Positions 14,020 to 23,499 of a DNA stretch of 32,125 nucleotides are shown in pieces; within the stretch, counting starts at the first letter, position 1, and each line of letters starts with the position of its first letter. Location of the stretch: the NCBI GenBank assembly GCA_938002015.1, contig CALLAU010000069.1:1-32125 (forward strand). Direction: 5' to 3'. Below the pieces are notes generated by a model. It worked only from the letters and a program-made list of their open reading frames with translations, had not been told where the DNA came from and did no database searches. A program made the position numbers and the translations under genes. Source of the DNA: an uncultured Bdellovibrionales bacterium. Lineage in GTDB: Bacteria > Bdellovibrionota > Bdellovibrionia > Bdellovibrionales > UBA1609.

Positions 14020-15404
14020 AGCCATCTAAAACTGTCTTGCTACGACAATTAAAAAAGATGCAGTTAGATGTTGATAAAACACCTGAATCTTTAGAGAAGT
14101 GGAAAATGTTCTTAGATAGAATTGAACTGACATACTCACAATATGAAGATAGTATTTATTTGTTGAAAAGGTCCTTAGAACTTTCATCAGAAGAGATGAT
14201 GACAGAGCTAGAGCGAAACAAAGCTATTAATTTGCAATTAGCCCAGGCTGGAAAAATGGCGGCTCTTGGGACATTGGCTTCAGGTATTGCACACGAGTTA
14301 AATAATCCTCTTGCGGCAATTAAAGGCTTTGCTGATTTGCTTAGAGTAAGGGGTCATAATCTAAGTGAAGAAAAAAAATCAGATTATCTCTCTAGGATTC
14401 TTAAGATGTCTGATAGAATGGCGAAAATTATTAAATCAATGCTTAAGTTATCAAGGCAAAATGAAAACGGGAAAAAAGGTGCTGTATGTGTTGTCGAGGC
14501 CATAAATGAAAGTTTTGATTTGCTCAAAAATAAATTTAAAGTTGAAAATATAGATTTTAAATTAGAGGTTTGTTCAGAAACAACAATAGTTGAGGCTAAC
14601 TTAAATCAACTATTCGGTGTTTTTCAAAATCTTTTTGCTAATAGTCGTGATGCATTTAAATCGGTAAAAAATTCTGAGCAAAAATATATTAAAGTTAAGA
14701 TAGCTGATGTTGACCAGGGTCAGTTGAAGATTTCGTTTATTGATAATGCTGGGGGTATGCCAAAGGAAGTGCGAAATAAGATTTTTGATCCATTTTTTAC
14801 AACTAAGGAAGTTGGAAAGGGAACGGGGCTAGGTTTGGCTCTCTCAAAACAAATTATTGAGAATTTGGGAGGACAACTAAGTGTAAAATCTGAAGAAGGA
14901 AGATGGACGGAATTTAGTATCTTATTAGGCAAACATAAAGAAGTATTAGAGGTAAATAGTATTGCAGATGTAGAAATTGATGAAGAAACTTTCACATCTG
15001 CAACTTTGAATCAGTTTAGTAAAAAGCGTAAAATTCTTATCGTAGATGATGAGTGGGAGGTGCTAGAGTATCTTGAAGTGGTTTTATCAGACTATTTTCA
15101 AGTTATGACTCTAGCTGAGAGCCACCTTGCGGTTGAAAAGATTTTAGAAAATGATTTCGACCTTATTATAACAGATGTAAAAATGCCTAAAGTTGATGGA
15201 TTTGAATTAGCAAAACTATCTCGTCAAAACAACTATTTAGGTCCCATTGTTTTTATTAGTGGTCATATCGATCTTGAGCACAGTGTGGCTATGAAAGACT
15301 TTATGCCCTCAAGTGTTCTCTCAAAGCCTTTACCAAACTCTAATGAATTGGTTGATACAATATTAAGCTTAGTTGAGAAGAGTTCCCTTAAGCAGGCAGT
15401 GTAG
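14016..15404 (+). CDS. Soluble hybrid histidine kinase with C-terminal receiver
   Basis: 462 residues with no membrane segment. An N-terminal helical region (1-80) carries LLKRSLELSSEEM, a stretch typical of kinases paired with FIST sensors. The HisKA box GTLASGIAHELNNPL has the phospho-accepting H93; the ATPase domain shows the N box FANSRDAF, IDNAGGMP, the F box IFDPFFTTKEVGKGTGLGLAL and G boxes. A receiver domain (about 335-462) has VDDEWE, phospho-acceptor D387 in IITDVKMPKVDGF and K437 in LSKPLP. It would take its signal from the FIST protein encoded just upstream (ATGA overlap) and keep the phosphate on its own receiver or pass it on. The partner DNA-binding regulator is not evident; the divergent sigma-54 activator has no receiver domain. 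Confidence 0.92.
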   Translation: MKPSKTVLLRQLKKMQLDVDKTPESLEKWKMFLDRIELTYSQYEDSIYLLKRSLELSSEEMMTELERNKAINLQLAQAGKMAALGTLASGIAHELNNPLAAIKGFADLLRVRGHNLSEEKKSDYLSRILKMSDRMAKIIKSMLKLSRQNENGKKGAVCVVEAINESFDLLKNKFKVENIDFKLEVCSETTIVEANLNQLFGVFQNLFANSRDAFKSVKNSEQKYIKVKIADVDQGQLKISFIDNAGGMPKEVRNKIFDPFFTTKEVGKGTGLGLALSKQIIENLGGQLSVKSEEGRWTEFSILLGKHKEVLEVNSIADVEIDEETFTSATLNQFSKKRKILIVDDEWEVLEYLEVVLSDYFQVMTLAESHLAVEKILENDFDLIITDVKMPKVDGFELAKLSRQNNYLGPIVFISGHIDLEHSVAMKDFMPSSVLSKPLPNSNELVDTILSLVEKSSLKQAV

Positions 15405-15420
15405 AAGTGTACTTTTTTAA

Positions 15421-16116
15421 TTAAAATTTATAAGTTCTCTTCCAGTCAATAACTTTTTTTTTATTTTCTTTTAAAAAATCATTTGTTTTTGAGAAAGGCC
15501 TAGATCCAAAGAAACCTCTATAAGATGAAAGTGGAGAAGGGTGAGGGGACTTTATTACTAGATGTTTTTTATCATCTATAAAAGCCCCTTTCTTTTGAGC
15601 AAAGCTTCCCCATAAAATGAATACAACAGGTTCTTTTTTTTCATTTACTTTCTTTAAGATTTGATCAGTAAACTCTTCCCACCCTTTTTTTTGATGAGAT
15701 CCGGCTTTTGAGTGCTCAACTGTTAATGTGGCATTAAGAAGTAAAACTCCTTGTTCTGCCCAGCCTGTAAGGCAGCCATTTTTTGGAGTTTCAATTCCTA
15801 GATCTGATTTTAACTCTTTAAAAATATTTACTAGTGAAGGAGGGGGCTTAACCTCTGGAGTTACTGAAAAGCAAAGTCCATGTGCTTGGTTAGGTCCATG
15901 ATAAGGGTCTTGACCTAAGATCACAACTTTTACTTTATCATAAGGAGTTTTATTTAGTGCTTCAAAATAAAGTGGGGCAGGAGGGTAAATTATCTTCTTC
16001 TTATCATATTCAGATTTTAAGAATTTTTTTAAACTAGACATATAGTCTTTATTAAACTCATCAATGAGCTTTTCTTTCCAGCTCTCATCCATTTTTATTT
16101 TATTAGTATCAACCAT
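15421..16116 (-). CDS. ung: Uracil-DNA glycosylase (family 1)
   Basis: 231 residues, the normal size of Ung, which removes uracil from DNA as the first step of base-excision repair. The catalytic water-activating loop [16 protein letters not shown] (66-81, D70), the uracil-binding [17 protein letters not shown] near 131, ILWGSFAQ near 164 and the minor-groove [18 protein letters not shown] loop near 193 are all intact. It is the last gene of a minus-strand unit: 10 bases separate its start from the stop of the ABC exporter gene. Its end is 16 bases from the convergent kinase gene and I see no terminator hairpin between them. Confidence 0.97.
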   Translation of the reverse strand: MVDTNKIKMDESWKEKLIDEFNKDYMSSLKKFLKSEYDKKKIIYPPAPLYFEALNKTPYDKVKVVILGQDPYHGPNQAHGLCFSVTPEVKPPPSLVNIFKELKSDLGIETPKNGCLTGWAEQGVLLLNATLTVEHSKAGSHQKKGWEEFTDQILKKVNEKKEPVVFILWGSFAQKKGAFIDDKKHLVIKSPHPSPLSSYRGFFGSRPFSKTNDFLKENKKKVIDWKRTYKF

Positions 16117-16126
16117 TATTTACTCT

Positions 16127-17932
16127 TTATCCATAAAGTGAAGCATAAAGACCTTTACTACTAATAAGGTCTTTATGGCTTCCCATTTCTTCAATTTTTC
16201 CATCTTTAAACACAACAATAAGATCTGCATCAATGATTGTTGAAAGCCTATGAGCTACAACAAAACAGGTTTTATTCAGTTTAAGTTTATTAAGGCCTTT
16301 TTGTACTTCTATTTCACTATGAGTGTCTAAAGCACTTGTAGCCTCATCTAAAAGTATAAGAGGAGAGTTTTTCGCCATAGCTCTAGCTATACTTACTCTT
16401 TGTCTTTCTCCACCTGAAAGGCGAGAACCTCGTTCACCAACTTGTGTGTGAATGCCGTCTTTAAAGTTTTTTACAAACTTAGCATTTGCGAGATCTAATA
16501 CTTTATAGGCTTCATCTTCGCTAAGATCTGGCTTAGCGTATTTTAAGTTTTCATAAATACTGCCATCAAAAAGAAAAGGATCTTGAGAAACAAGAGATAT
16601 GTTCTTTCTTAAGTGTTCACTAGAAATATCTTCAAGCTCTGTCTGGTTAAAAAAGACCTCGCCACTAGATTTTTGAACGTAGCCATCTAAAACATTTAAA
16701 AAAGTGGATTTTCCTGAACCACTAGGGCCAACAAGGGCAATGGTTTTTCCACCTGAAACTTTAAGATTAATTTTTTTTAAGACTTCTTTGTTTCCAAATT
16801 TAACTTGTAGATTTTGAATTTGAATCGAGTCAAGATGATCAGGAAAAAGTTTATCACCATCTTTTCTGACCTCAGTACTACTGTTTTGAATTAAGGAGTT
16901 TACACGCTCTTTAGCAACAACACCTTGCTGAATTCTTACAAAACCGTTTTGTAGTTTCTTTGAAGAATCACTTAAGAAACCAATTGATGTAAGGAGTGCG
17001 ACAAAATCTCCCATAGTAAAGCCATCATTTTGAACGAGGAAGTAAATAATAATAAGCGTAAAAGCTAGAACAATTGCTGAAAAAGATTCTGTAATAGGGC
17101 CTGCAAGTTCTTCTCTTGAGATAATTTTTCTAATGGTTTGTAAATACTTTCTTGTATGAGATCTAAAGCGAGCAAACATAGTTTCTTCAAGATTAAAGGA
17201 ATGAACTATTCTGTCTCCATCAAGACTCTCTTTTAGAGTCATGGTGAGTTTTTCCATTGTTTGTTGGTTATTTGAGCTATGTTTTTTTAAACTTTTACTG
17301 ATTCTCCCTAAAACAAAAAGTGAAGGGGGGAGAGCTATAAGTAAAAAGAGAGTGATTTTCCAGCTTAGTATAAAAAGGTAAATAAGTGAGAAGATAACTA
17401 AAAAAGGCTCTTTTAAAGCTTCTGACATTCTTCCAAGACCATTTTGATAGATAAGAACATCATTTAACAAACGGCTGATAAGCCCACCAGAGCTATCATC
17501 ACTGTCACTCTTAATTCTACCCTCACTAGAAAGGTAGTGAGTCATAAGCTTTTCTCTAAGTGCTACGGCTTTAGATTCAGTAAGATTTCTCATGTTATAC
17601 ATGAATATGTATCTAAAAACATTTGCCATAATAGTGGCAAAGGCGATTCCAAAAGCTGCAATATATATTGGAGGGCTTGAAATAAAATCTGCAATATTAT
17701 GAATGATTTCACCACTAAAAGAGCAGTTTGCATTAAGAAGGTTTGTGCTTACTTCTTCAGTACTGCTGCTACAAAGTACTTTGTTTTGATTAAAAATAAG
17801 CTCAGTTAAAGTCTTTGTGATAATAGCTATGATTGCTTTAAAGCCACTAGAAAAAGCTCCACATAAAATAATTCCTAGTAAAAGAAGTTTACTCTTTTTT
17901 AAATCACCAAAAAGAACTAAAAAAGACTTCAT
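16127..17932 (-). CDS. ABC exporter, fused membrane and ATPase domains (MsbA-like)
   Basis: 601 residues: six predicted membrane helices in the first 330 residues followed by an ATPase domain. ATPase motifs are Walker A GPSGSGKST, Q-loop LVSQDPFLFDGSI, signature LSGGERQRVSIARA, Walker B LILLDEATSALD and the switch His in VVAHRLSTI. It would export a lipid or hydrophobic compound across the inner membrane as a homodimer; MsbA-type lipid A flipping is one option, multidrug export another. Between helices 1 and 2 is a loop longer than usual with two cysteines (LCSSSTEE and ANCSF), which may form a disulfide outside the membrane. The start overlaps the stop of the UvrA-family gene as ATGA. Confidence 0.9.
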   Translation of the reverse strand: MKSFLVLFGDLKKSKLLLLGIILCGAFSSGFKAIIAIITKTLTELIFNQNKVLCSSSTEEVSTNLLNANCSFSGEIIHNIADFISSPPIYIAAFGIAFATIMANVFRYIFMYNMRNLTESKAVALREKLMTHYLSSEGRIKSDSDDSSGGLISRLLNDVLIYQNGLGRMSEALKEPFLVIFSLIYLFILSWKITLFLLIALPPSLFVLGRISKSLKKHSSNNQQTMEKLTMTLKESLDGDRIVHSFNLEETMFARFRSHTRKYLQTIRKIISREELAGPITESFSAIVLAFTLIIIYFLVQNDGFTMGDFVALLTSIGFLSDSSKKLQNGFVRIQQGVVAKERVNSLIQNSSTEVRKDGDKLFPDHLDSIQIQNLQVKFGNKEVLKKINLKVSGGKTIALVGPSGSGKSTFLNVLDGYVQKSSGEVFFNQTELEDISSEHLRKNISLVSQDPFLFDGSIYENLKYAKPDLSEDEAYKVLDLANAKFVKNFKDGIHTQVGERGSRLSGGERQRVSIARAMAKNSPLILLDEATSALDTHSEIEVQKGLNKLKLNKTCFVVAHRLSTIIDADLIVVFKDGKIEEMGSHKDLISSKGLYASLYG

Positions 17933-20712
17933 TCAACGTGTTCCTTTAAGTATTTACCAGTTAAGTTTCCAGCCTTTTTTGTGATCTTAAGAGGAGTGCC
18001 TGAAAAGTTAATTTTTCCGCCATCTTTTCCTGCTTCTGGTCCTATATCAATCATCCAGTCTGAAGCTGCCATAATATCAAGGTTATGTTCAATGACAACA
18101 ACACTTGATCCTGCGTCAACAAGCTTATTAAAAACTTTAATAAGAAGATCAACTTCTCTAAAGTGAAGCCCTGTAGTTGGTTCATCAAATATAAAGAGTT
18201 TATTTCTCAAGTTTGAAAGAAGAAGGTATTTTGAAAGCTTAAGCCTTTGGCTCTCTCCACCACTTAAAGTATCAAGTGTTTGGCCAAGTTTTAGGTAGCT
18301 TAAGCCAAGCTCTTCTAAAATAAGAAGAGATTTTGTGATCGAGGGCTCTGCTATAAAGAAGCTTTTAGCTTCTTTACAAGTTAAATTTAAAACATCACAA
18401 ATATTTTTTTCTCTAAAGTATATTTTCTGAATTTCATAAGTGTATTTTTTTCCCTCACACTCATCGCAAGGAATTTCAATATTATCCATAAAAAGCATAT
18501 CAATTTCTTCAATGCCTAAGCCTTTACATTTTGGACACCTGCCGCCTTCAGTGTTTAAACTAAAAGACCCTGGCATAAAGCCAGAAAACTTGGCCTCAGG
18601 AGTTGAAGCAAAGGTCTTTCTAATAGTGTCAAAAACACCTAAGTAAGTGGCAATAGTTGAGCGCTTAGATTTTGAAATTCTTTGCTGGTTGATAAAATCA
18701 ACAGAAGTGATTTCTTTTGGAAGCTCAATTTTTGAATAAGGAAGAGCTCCTTCTTGAAAATCTCCAGTCAGTTTTTCTAAAATAGCGGGGTAGAGTGTTT
18801 GAGTGATGAGGCTTGATTTTCCAGATCCACTCACTCCTGTAATGCAAGTAAAGGTATTTAAGGGAAGATCTAGGTTAACATTTTTTAAGTTATGCCCTTT
18901 ACACCCTTTAAGCTTGATAGAGTTAGTTTTACTTAATTTAGGAGTTTTAGGTGGAGTCCAATTGTTTCTAGCTCTTATGTAATTTGCTGTAGGGGAATCA
19001 GTGCTTTTTAAAAAGTCTTTAATCTCTCCTCTAAAAATAACTTCTCCGCCTTGAGAGCCACTTTCTGGTCCCATTTCAAAAATATACTCACCAGCTTCAA
19101 TAACTTCTTTATCATGCTCAACAACTACAACGGTATTCTTATTAGCATGAAGAGACTTTAAAAGTTCAATTAAGTTCCTGTTATCCCTTGGGTGAAGACC
19201 GATAGTGGGCTCATCAAGTACGTAAAGAGTGTCTGAAAGCTCTGTGCCAAGTTGGTTTGAAATGTTTAGTCTTTGAAACTCACCACCTGAAAGTGTTTTA
19301 GTTGGGCGTGAGAGACTTAAGTAATGAAGACCAATGTTATTTAAAAACTCAAGTCGCGAGCATATTTGAAAAAAGACTTCTTTAGTGAGTTTTTCTTCAT
19401 GAGGCTTTAGTTTTAAGTTTTTAATCCAAGCAACAAGTTCTTCTAAAGGAAGATCTGAGACTTCTCCAATACTTTTTTGAGAGATTTTAACTTGATCAAG
19501 TTTTGGGTTAAGCCTTTTACCGCTGCAGGTTTTACAAACCCTGCTAGATTTAAAACGACTTATAAAAACTCTCACATGCATTTTATATTTTTTTGTTTCT
19601 AAGTAATCAAAAAGCCCTTCAACTCCAAACCACTTTCCTTCACCTTCCCAGATTTTCTTTCTTTGAATCTGAGTGAGTTTCTTCCATGGTGTGTTCTCAT
19701 CAATATTTAAATCTTTACATGCCTTCATAAGAGCTTTTTTATCTTGTTTAGCTGAGGGCATTTCAAAAGGAACAATGGCTCCTTCTCTTAAAGATCTCTC
19801 TTCATTTGGAATGATTTTCTTTGGATCAAGCACAAGATCGTTTCCAAAGCCTCTACATGTAGAGCATGCACCAAGAGTGTTGTTAAAAGAAAAAAGGTCA
19901 GGGCTTAAATCCCAAAAAGAGTAATCACACTTATTACATGAAAGAAAATCTTTAAAGGTTCTTATCTCTTTTGTAGTAGTGACCACCTGAGCTTCAGAGT
20001 GACCTGAAAGCATTTTAGAAATTTCAAAAGACTGCGAGAAGGCATCAAAAAGCCTTATCTCAGAATCTTCATTAATCTCAAGTCTATCAACTACAAGAAA
20101 ATGTTTATTAGCCTTTAGGGGAAGATTATCAAATTCTAAATCAAGAAGGCTTTCAATACTTGAATCAACGCCAAGCTTAGCGCATTTAATATAGCCAAGT
20201 TTTAAAACTTTATCTTTAAGTGCTTCAGCTTCTTTTTTATTACTCCAAGAAAGGGGACAAAGAATATAAGCTCTCTTATTTTTTAATTCTTTTATAACAG
20301 CTTCAGAGGCAGATGAAGGGTCATATTTTTTAAGTTCAGTTTTATGATCAGGACAAAAGGGAGTTCCAATTTTAGCAAAAAGAGTTCTTAAGTAATCATA
20401 AACTTCTGAATGCGTTCCAACAGTTGAGCGAGAAGATTTAATAGAGTTTTTTTGCTCAAGAGCAATTGATGGTGGAATGTTTTTAGCTGAATCAAGAAGT
20501 GGTTTTGGAGCGCGTCCAACAAATTGTTTTGCATAATTTGAAAGACTCTCTAGGTAGCGCCTTTGTCCTTCAGCAAAAAGTGTTTGAAAGGCAAGGGAGC
20601 TCTTTCCCGATCCACTAGGTCCACAGATTACAACAAAGGACCTAAGTGGTATTTCAATATCTATATTTTTAAGGTTGTTTTGCTTAACTCCCTTAAGCTC
20701 AATTTTTCTCAT
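17929..20712 (-). CDS. uvrA: UvrA-family excinuclease ATPase (divergent)
   Basis: 927 residues with both ATPase halves of UvrA. First half: Walker A GPSGSGKSS (31-39; UvrA normally has GLSGSGKS), FAEGQRRYLESLSNYAKQF, a zinc module CNKC...CSTC, signature LSGGEFQRLNIS and YVLDEPTIGLHPRDN. Second half: GVSGSGKSSL, RSTIATYLGVFDTIR, zinc module CPKC...CDEC, LSGGESQRLKLS and IFDEPTTGLHFREVD. UvrA loads UvrB at DNA lesions for nucleotide excision repair. The region corresponding to the UvrB-binding domain is present but poorly conserved (CPLSWSNKKEAEAL replaces the usual APVVRGRKGEH type), so this may be a UvrA paralogue and not the main UvrA. It overlaps the PBP1A stop and the exporter start by four bases each. 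Confidence 0.85.
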   Translation of the reverse strand: MRKIELKGVKQNNLKNIDIEIPLRSFVVICGPSGSGKSSLAFQTLFAEGQRRYLESLSNYAKQFVGRAPKPLLDSAKNIPPSIALEQKNSIKSSRSTVGTHSEVYDYLRTLFAKIGTPFCPDHKTELKKYDPSSASEAVIKELKNKRAYILCPLSWSNKKEAEALKDKVLKLGYIKCAKLGVDSSIESLLDLEFDNLPLKANKHFLVVDRLEINEDSEIRLFDAFSQSFEISKMLSGHSEAQVVTTTKEIRTFKDFLSCNKCDYSFWDLSPDLFSFNNTLGACSTCRGFGNDLVLDPKKIIPNEERSLREGAIVPFEMPSAKQDKKALMKACKDLNIDENTPWKKLTQIQRKKIWEGEGKWFGVEGLFDYLETKKYKMHVRVFISRFKSSRVCKTCSGKRLNPKLDQVKISQKSIGEVSDLPLEELVAWIKNLKLKPHEEKLTKEVFFQICSRLEFLNNIGLHYLSLSRPTKTLSGGEFQRLNISNQLGTELSDTLYVLDEPTIGLHPRDNRNLIELLKSLHANKNTVVVVEHDKEVIEAGEYIFEMGPESGSQGGEVIFRGEIKDFLKSTDSPTANYIRARNNWTPPKTPKLSKTNSIKLKGCKGHNLKNVNLDLPLNTFTCITGVSGSGKSSLITQTLYPAILEKLTGDFQEGALPYSKIELPKEITSVDFINQQRISKSKRSTIATYLGVFDTIRKTFASTPEAKFSGFMPGSFSLNTEGGRCPKCKGLGIEEIDMLFMDNIEIPCDECEGKKYTYEIQKIYFREKNICDVLNLTCKEAKSFFIAEPSITKSLLILEELGLSYLKLGQTLDTLSGGESQRLKLSKYLLLSNLRNKLFIFDEPTTGLHFREVDLLIKVFNKLVDAGSSVVVIEHNLDIMAASDWMIDIGPEAGKDGGKINFSGTPLKITKKAGNLTGKYLKEHVE

Positions 20713-23357
20713 CCATTAAGGTCTTCCTTTAAGAGATCTTGTTCGTCAATCTCTTCTTCTCCTGAAGACACTGCAGTGGGCTCAGCTCCTTCTTTGAAAG
20801 CCTGTCTCACTATACGTTTAGCACTAGCAGTAGGTACTTTCCCTGTCTCAGCATCAATACTTAAGAAGGTAATACCCTCAGGCACTTCAAAGTCTTTTTT
20901 AGGAAGTCCTTCATGAGCGGCCTTCATAAAGTCTATCCAGATAGGAAGAGCTGCTCTACCACCTGTTTCTCCTCGTCCAAGGCTCTTTTCTTGATCATAA
21001 CCAACCCAAACACCAGTAACTACTTGAGCAGAGTAGCCCATAAACCAAGCATCATAATAATCACTTGTTGTGCCTGTTTTCCCTGCAACAGGGCGCCTTA
21101 AAACACGAGCTCTTGGAGCTGTTCCTCTGGCATCTTTTACAACCCCAGATAAAATATTGGTCATGATGTAGGCAGTTTGTGGCGTGATAAGTTGATCACT
21201 TGGCTCTTTTGGAAAAACTGCTTGTTGATCTCCAAAACTCATTTGCTCAAAAACCTTTTCATTAAAGACTCTATCAGCTTCTTCAATTTGGTCTTTAAAT
21301 TTTTCATCAAAACTGTAATCAGAAATAAGAGATTCGCCCTCTAAGTTTTCAACTCGCCTAATAAGAAGAGGGGAAATCTTTTTACCAAGTCTTCCAAAGT
21401 GAGAATAAATCTTTGTCATCTCATATAAAGTAAGACCACTTGATCCAAGAGCTAGAGTCATATCAGAATTTAGAGGTGAAAAAGCTCCAAGTCTTCTTGC
21501 ATAGATTTCTGGCCAAGCTACACCAAGTTGATTGATCAAATGCATAGTTGGAACGTTTAAAGATCTTACTAAAGCATCTCTTAAGATCACAGCTCCACTA
21601 AAATCTCTAGAGTGGTTTGAAGGTTTATATTTTTTAATTTCTTCTTCACCACTTTCAGAATCTTCAGATGCAACAATCTCTTCAAACACAAGTGGAGTAT
21701 CAAGAATCTCACTTGAGGGTTTTAAGCCTTTATCAAGTCCTGCAGAGTATACGATAGGTTTAAAAGCGGAACCTGTTTGTCTTAAAGCTTGATATGTTCT
21801 GTTGTATTTACTTTCTTCAAACTTCTTACCTCCAACCATGGAAATGATTTCACCAGTTTCTTGATCAAAAGAAAGAAGTGCTGCTTGAGCAAGAGGTTTT
21901 TGTTCAAGCTCAACTACTGCATAAGATTCAATATCTTCAACAAGTTTAGTTTTAAGAACATCTTTATCTTTTATGTTTGAAGCTACTACTCGTACTTCAA
22001 TAATATCCCCTCTTTTAAGAGCAAGAGAAGGCCTTTTAAGTTCAACATATCTTGAGTGCACTTGTGGATCAGGTCTTCTTGCCCACTTCATAGATTTAAA
22101 TTTTATTATCCCTCTGCTTTCAGCAAATCTAAGAAAAACAAGGCCTTCTTTATCAGAGACTTTAGTAACGATAGCTTTAATCATGTCACCAGTTTCAATA
22201 TACTCAGGCAGATTTGGTTTTTTCTCTGTTTCAGAACCTGTTACAAATACGGTAAGATTGAGTGGCTCTTGAATTAGCCCTGTTACTTCTCCTGTTGGGT
22301 CAATTTCAATATATTTAAAGTGTTTTTTGATTTGGTTGTTTCTAGTTTTTTCTAAAAAGTTTTGAACATCTTCAGCAGTTTTTAAATTAGCCTTTGCTCC
22401 TCTAAAGCCTTGTCTTTTATCAAGATCTCTTAAGCCTTTTCTTGAAGCTTTTTTTGCAGCAAGGTGGGCTTTTTTATCTAAAGAAGTTACAATTTTAAGA
22501 CCGCCTTCTAAAAGAAGGTCATCACCAATTTTTTCAGATACAATTTGTCTTACAGTTTCTACAAAGTAAGGTGCTACGTCTTCTTCAACTTGTTTATAAA
22601 ATACTTTTAAGTTTTCATTCACAGCAGTTTGGGCTTGCTCTTCAGTAATGTAACCCTCTTCTGCCATTCTAAAAAGAACGTAGCGTTGTCTTCTCTTGGC
22701 TGCTTTTGGATTTTTAAGTGGAGAGTTTTTTGAAGGTCTGTTTGTTAAACCTGCAAGTAAAGCGGCCTCTTTAATCTCAAGATCTTTTGCACTCTTTCTA
22801 AAATAGGTTTGTGCCGCCATCTCTACACCGTAGGCACCTTCTCCAAGGTAGATGTGGTTAAGGTAAAGATTTAGGATTTGATCTTTATCAAATTTCTTCT
22901 CTAATCTTCTAGCTAAAATAGCCTCTTTACCTTTTCTTTCATAAGACCTCTCATCAGTAAGAAAAATCTTTTTTACAACCTGTTGAGTAATTGTTGATCC
23001 ACCTTGAACCGTTCTACCAGCAAAAAAGTTTTTAATTGCTGCCCTTAAGATGGCTTTAAAATTAATTCCATTATGCCTATAAAAAGCAGAGTCTTCAGCT
23101 GATAAGAAAGCTTGCTCTAAGTAGTCAGGGATTTCTTCCTGGGTTGCAAGACGTCTTTTTTCTCTAAAAAACTCACCAATCTTTTCTTCGTTCCTGTCAT
23201 AAACAATCGTTACTTTCTTAGGGTTATAATCATCAATCTCAGCAACCTTTGGAAGATCTCTACATAACCAAATATAGAGCCCTATACCAAAGGCTAAGGC
23301 TGATAAAAAGCCGACAGCAGTAAAACCAATAAGAAACTTTATTAATAACTTTTTCAT
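20709..23357 (-). CDS. mrcA: Bifunctional penicillin-binding protein 1A
   Basis: 882 residues, class A PBP: it polymerises glycan strands and cross-links peptides in the periplasm. An N-terminal membrane anchor (8-31) is followed by the GT51 transglycosylase: the catalytic E88 in SAEDSAFYRHNGINF, QGGSTITQQVVKK (118-130), and KDQILNLYLNHIYLGEGAYG (158-177). An OB-like domain spans about 350-480. The transpeptidase has S530-x-x-K533 in RQTGSAFKP, SLN (600-602) and KTG (761-763). A GGAG ribosome site lies about 6 bases before the ATG. It is the first gene of the unit leading to uvrA, the exporter and ung. The acidic C-terminal tail is short. Confidence 0.96.
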   Translation of the reverse strand: MKKLLIKFLIGFTAVGFLSALAFGIGLYIWLCRDLPKVAEIDDYNPKKVTIVYDRNEEKIGEFFREKRRLATQEEIPDYLEQAFLSAEDSAFYRHNGINFKAILRAAIKNFFAGRTVQGGSTITQQVVKKIFLTDERSYERKGKEAILARRLEKKFDKDQILNLYLNHIYLGEGAYGVEMAAQTYFRKSAKDLEIKEAALLAGLTNRPSKNSPLKNPKAAKRRQRYVLFRMAEEGYITEEQAQTAVNENLKVFYKQVEEDVAPYFVETVRQIVSEKIGDDLLLEGGLKIVTSLDKKAHLAAKKASRKGLRDLDKRQGFRGAKANLKTAEDVQNFLEKTRNNQIKKHFKYIEIDPTGEVTGLIQEPLNLTVFVTGSETEKKPNLPEYIETGDMIKAIVTKVSDKEGLVFLRFAESRGIIKFKSMKWARRPDPQVHSRYVELKRPSLALKRGDIIEVRVVASNIKDKDVLKTKLVEDIESYAVVELEQKPLAQAALLSFDQETGEIISMVGGKKFEESKYNRTYQALRQTGSAFKPIVYSAGLDKGLKPSSEILDTPLVFEEIVASEDSESGEEEIKKYKPSNHSRDFSGAVILRDALVRSLNVPTMHLINQLGVAWPEIYARRLGAFSPLNSDMTLALGSSGLTLYEMTKIYSHFGRLGKKISPLLIRRVENLEGESLISDYSFDEKFKDQIEEADRVFNEKVFEQMSFGDQQAVFPKEPSDQLITPQTAYIMTNILSGVVKDARGTAPRARVLRRPVAGKTGTTSDYYDAWFMGYSAQVVTGVWVGYDQEKSLGRGETGGRAALPIWIDFMKAAHEGLPKKDFEVPEGITFLSIDAETGKVPTASAKRIVRQAFKEGAEPTAVSSGEEEIDEQDLLKEDLNG

Positions 23358-23499
23358 GAGATTCTCCGAGTAAAGTTAAATATACATTATATAGATATAA
23401 ATTGAACTCTTTAGGCCTGGTGCGGCCTACTTTAGTACGGAAGAATTTTAAAAACTTGTTATGACAAAAAACAGGCAGACAAAAGTCGTTTGTTTTCTT

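Noticed and set aside
23461..23498. Imperfect hairpin after the exported coiled-coil gene
   Set aside because: Pairing AAACA/TGTTT plus GAC/GTC with a bulge is too weak to call a terminator.
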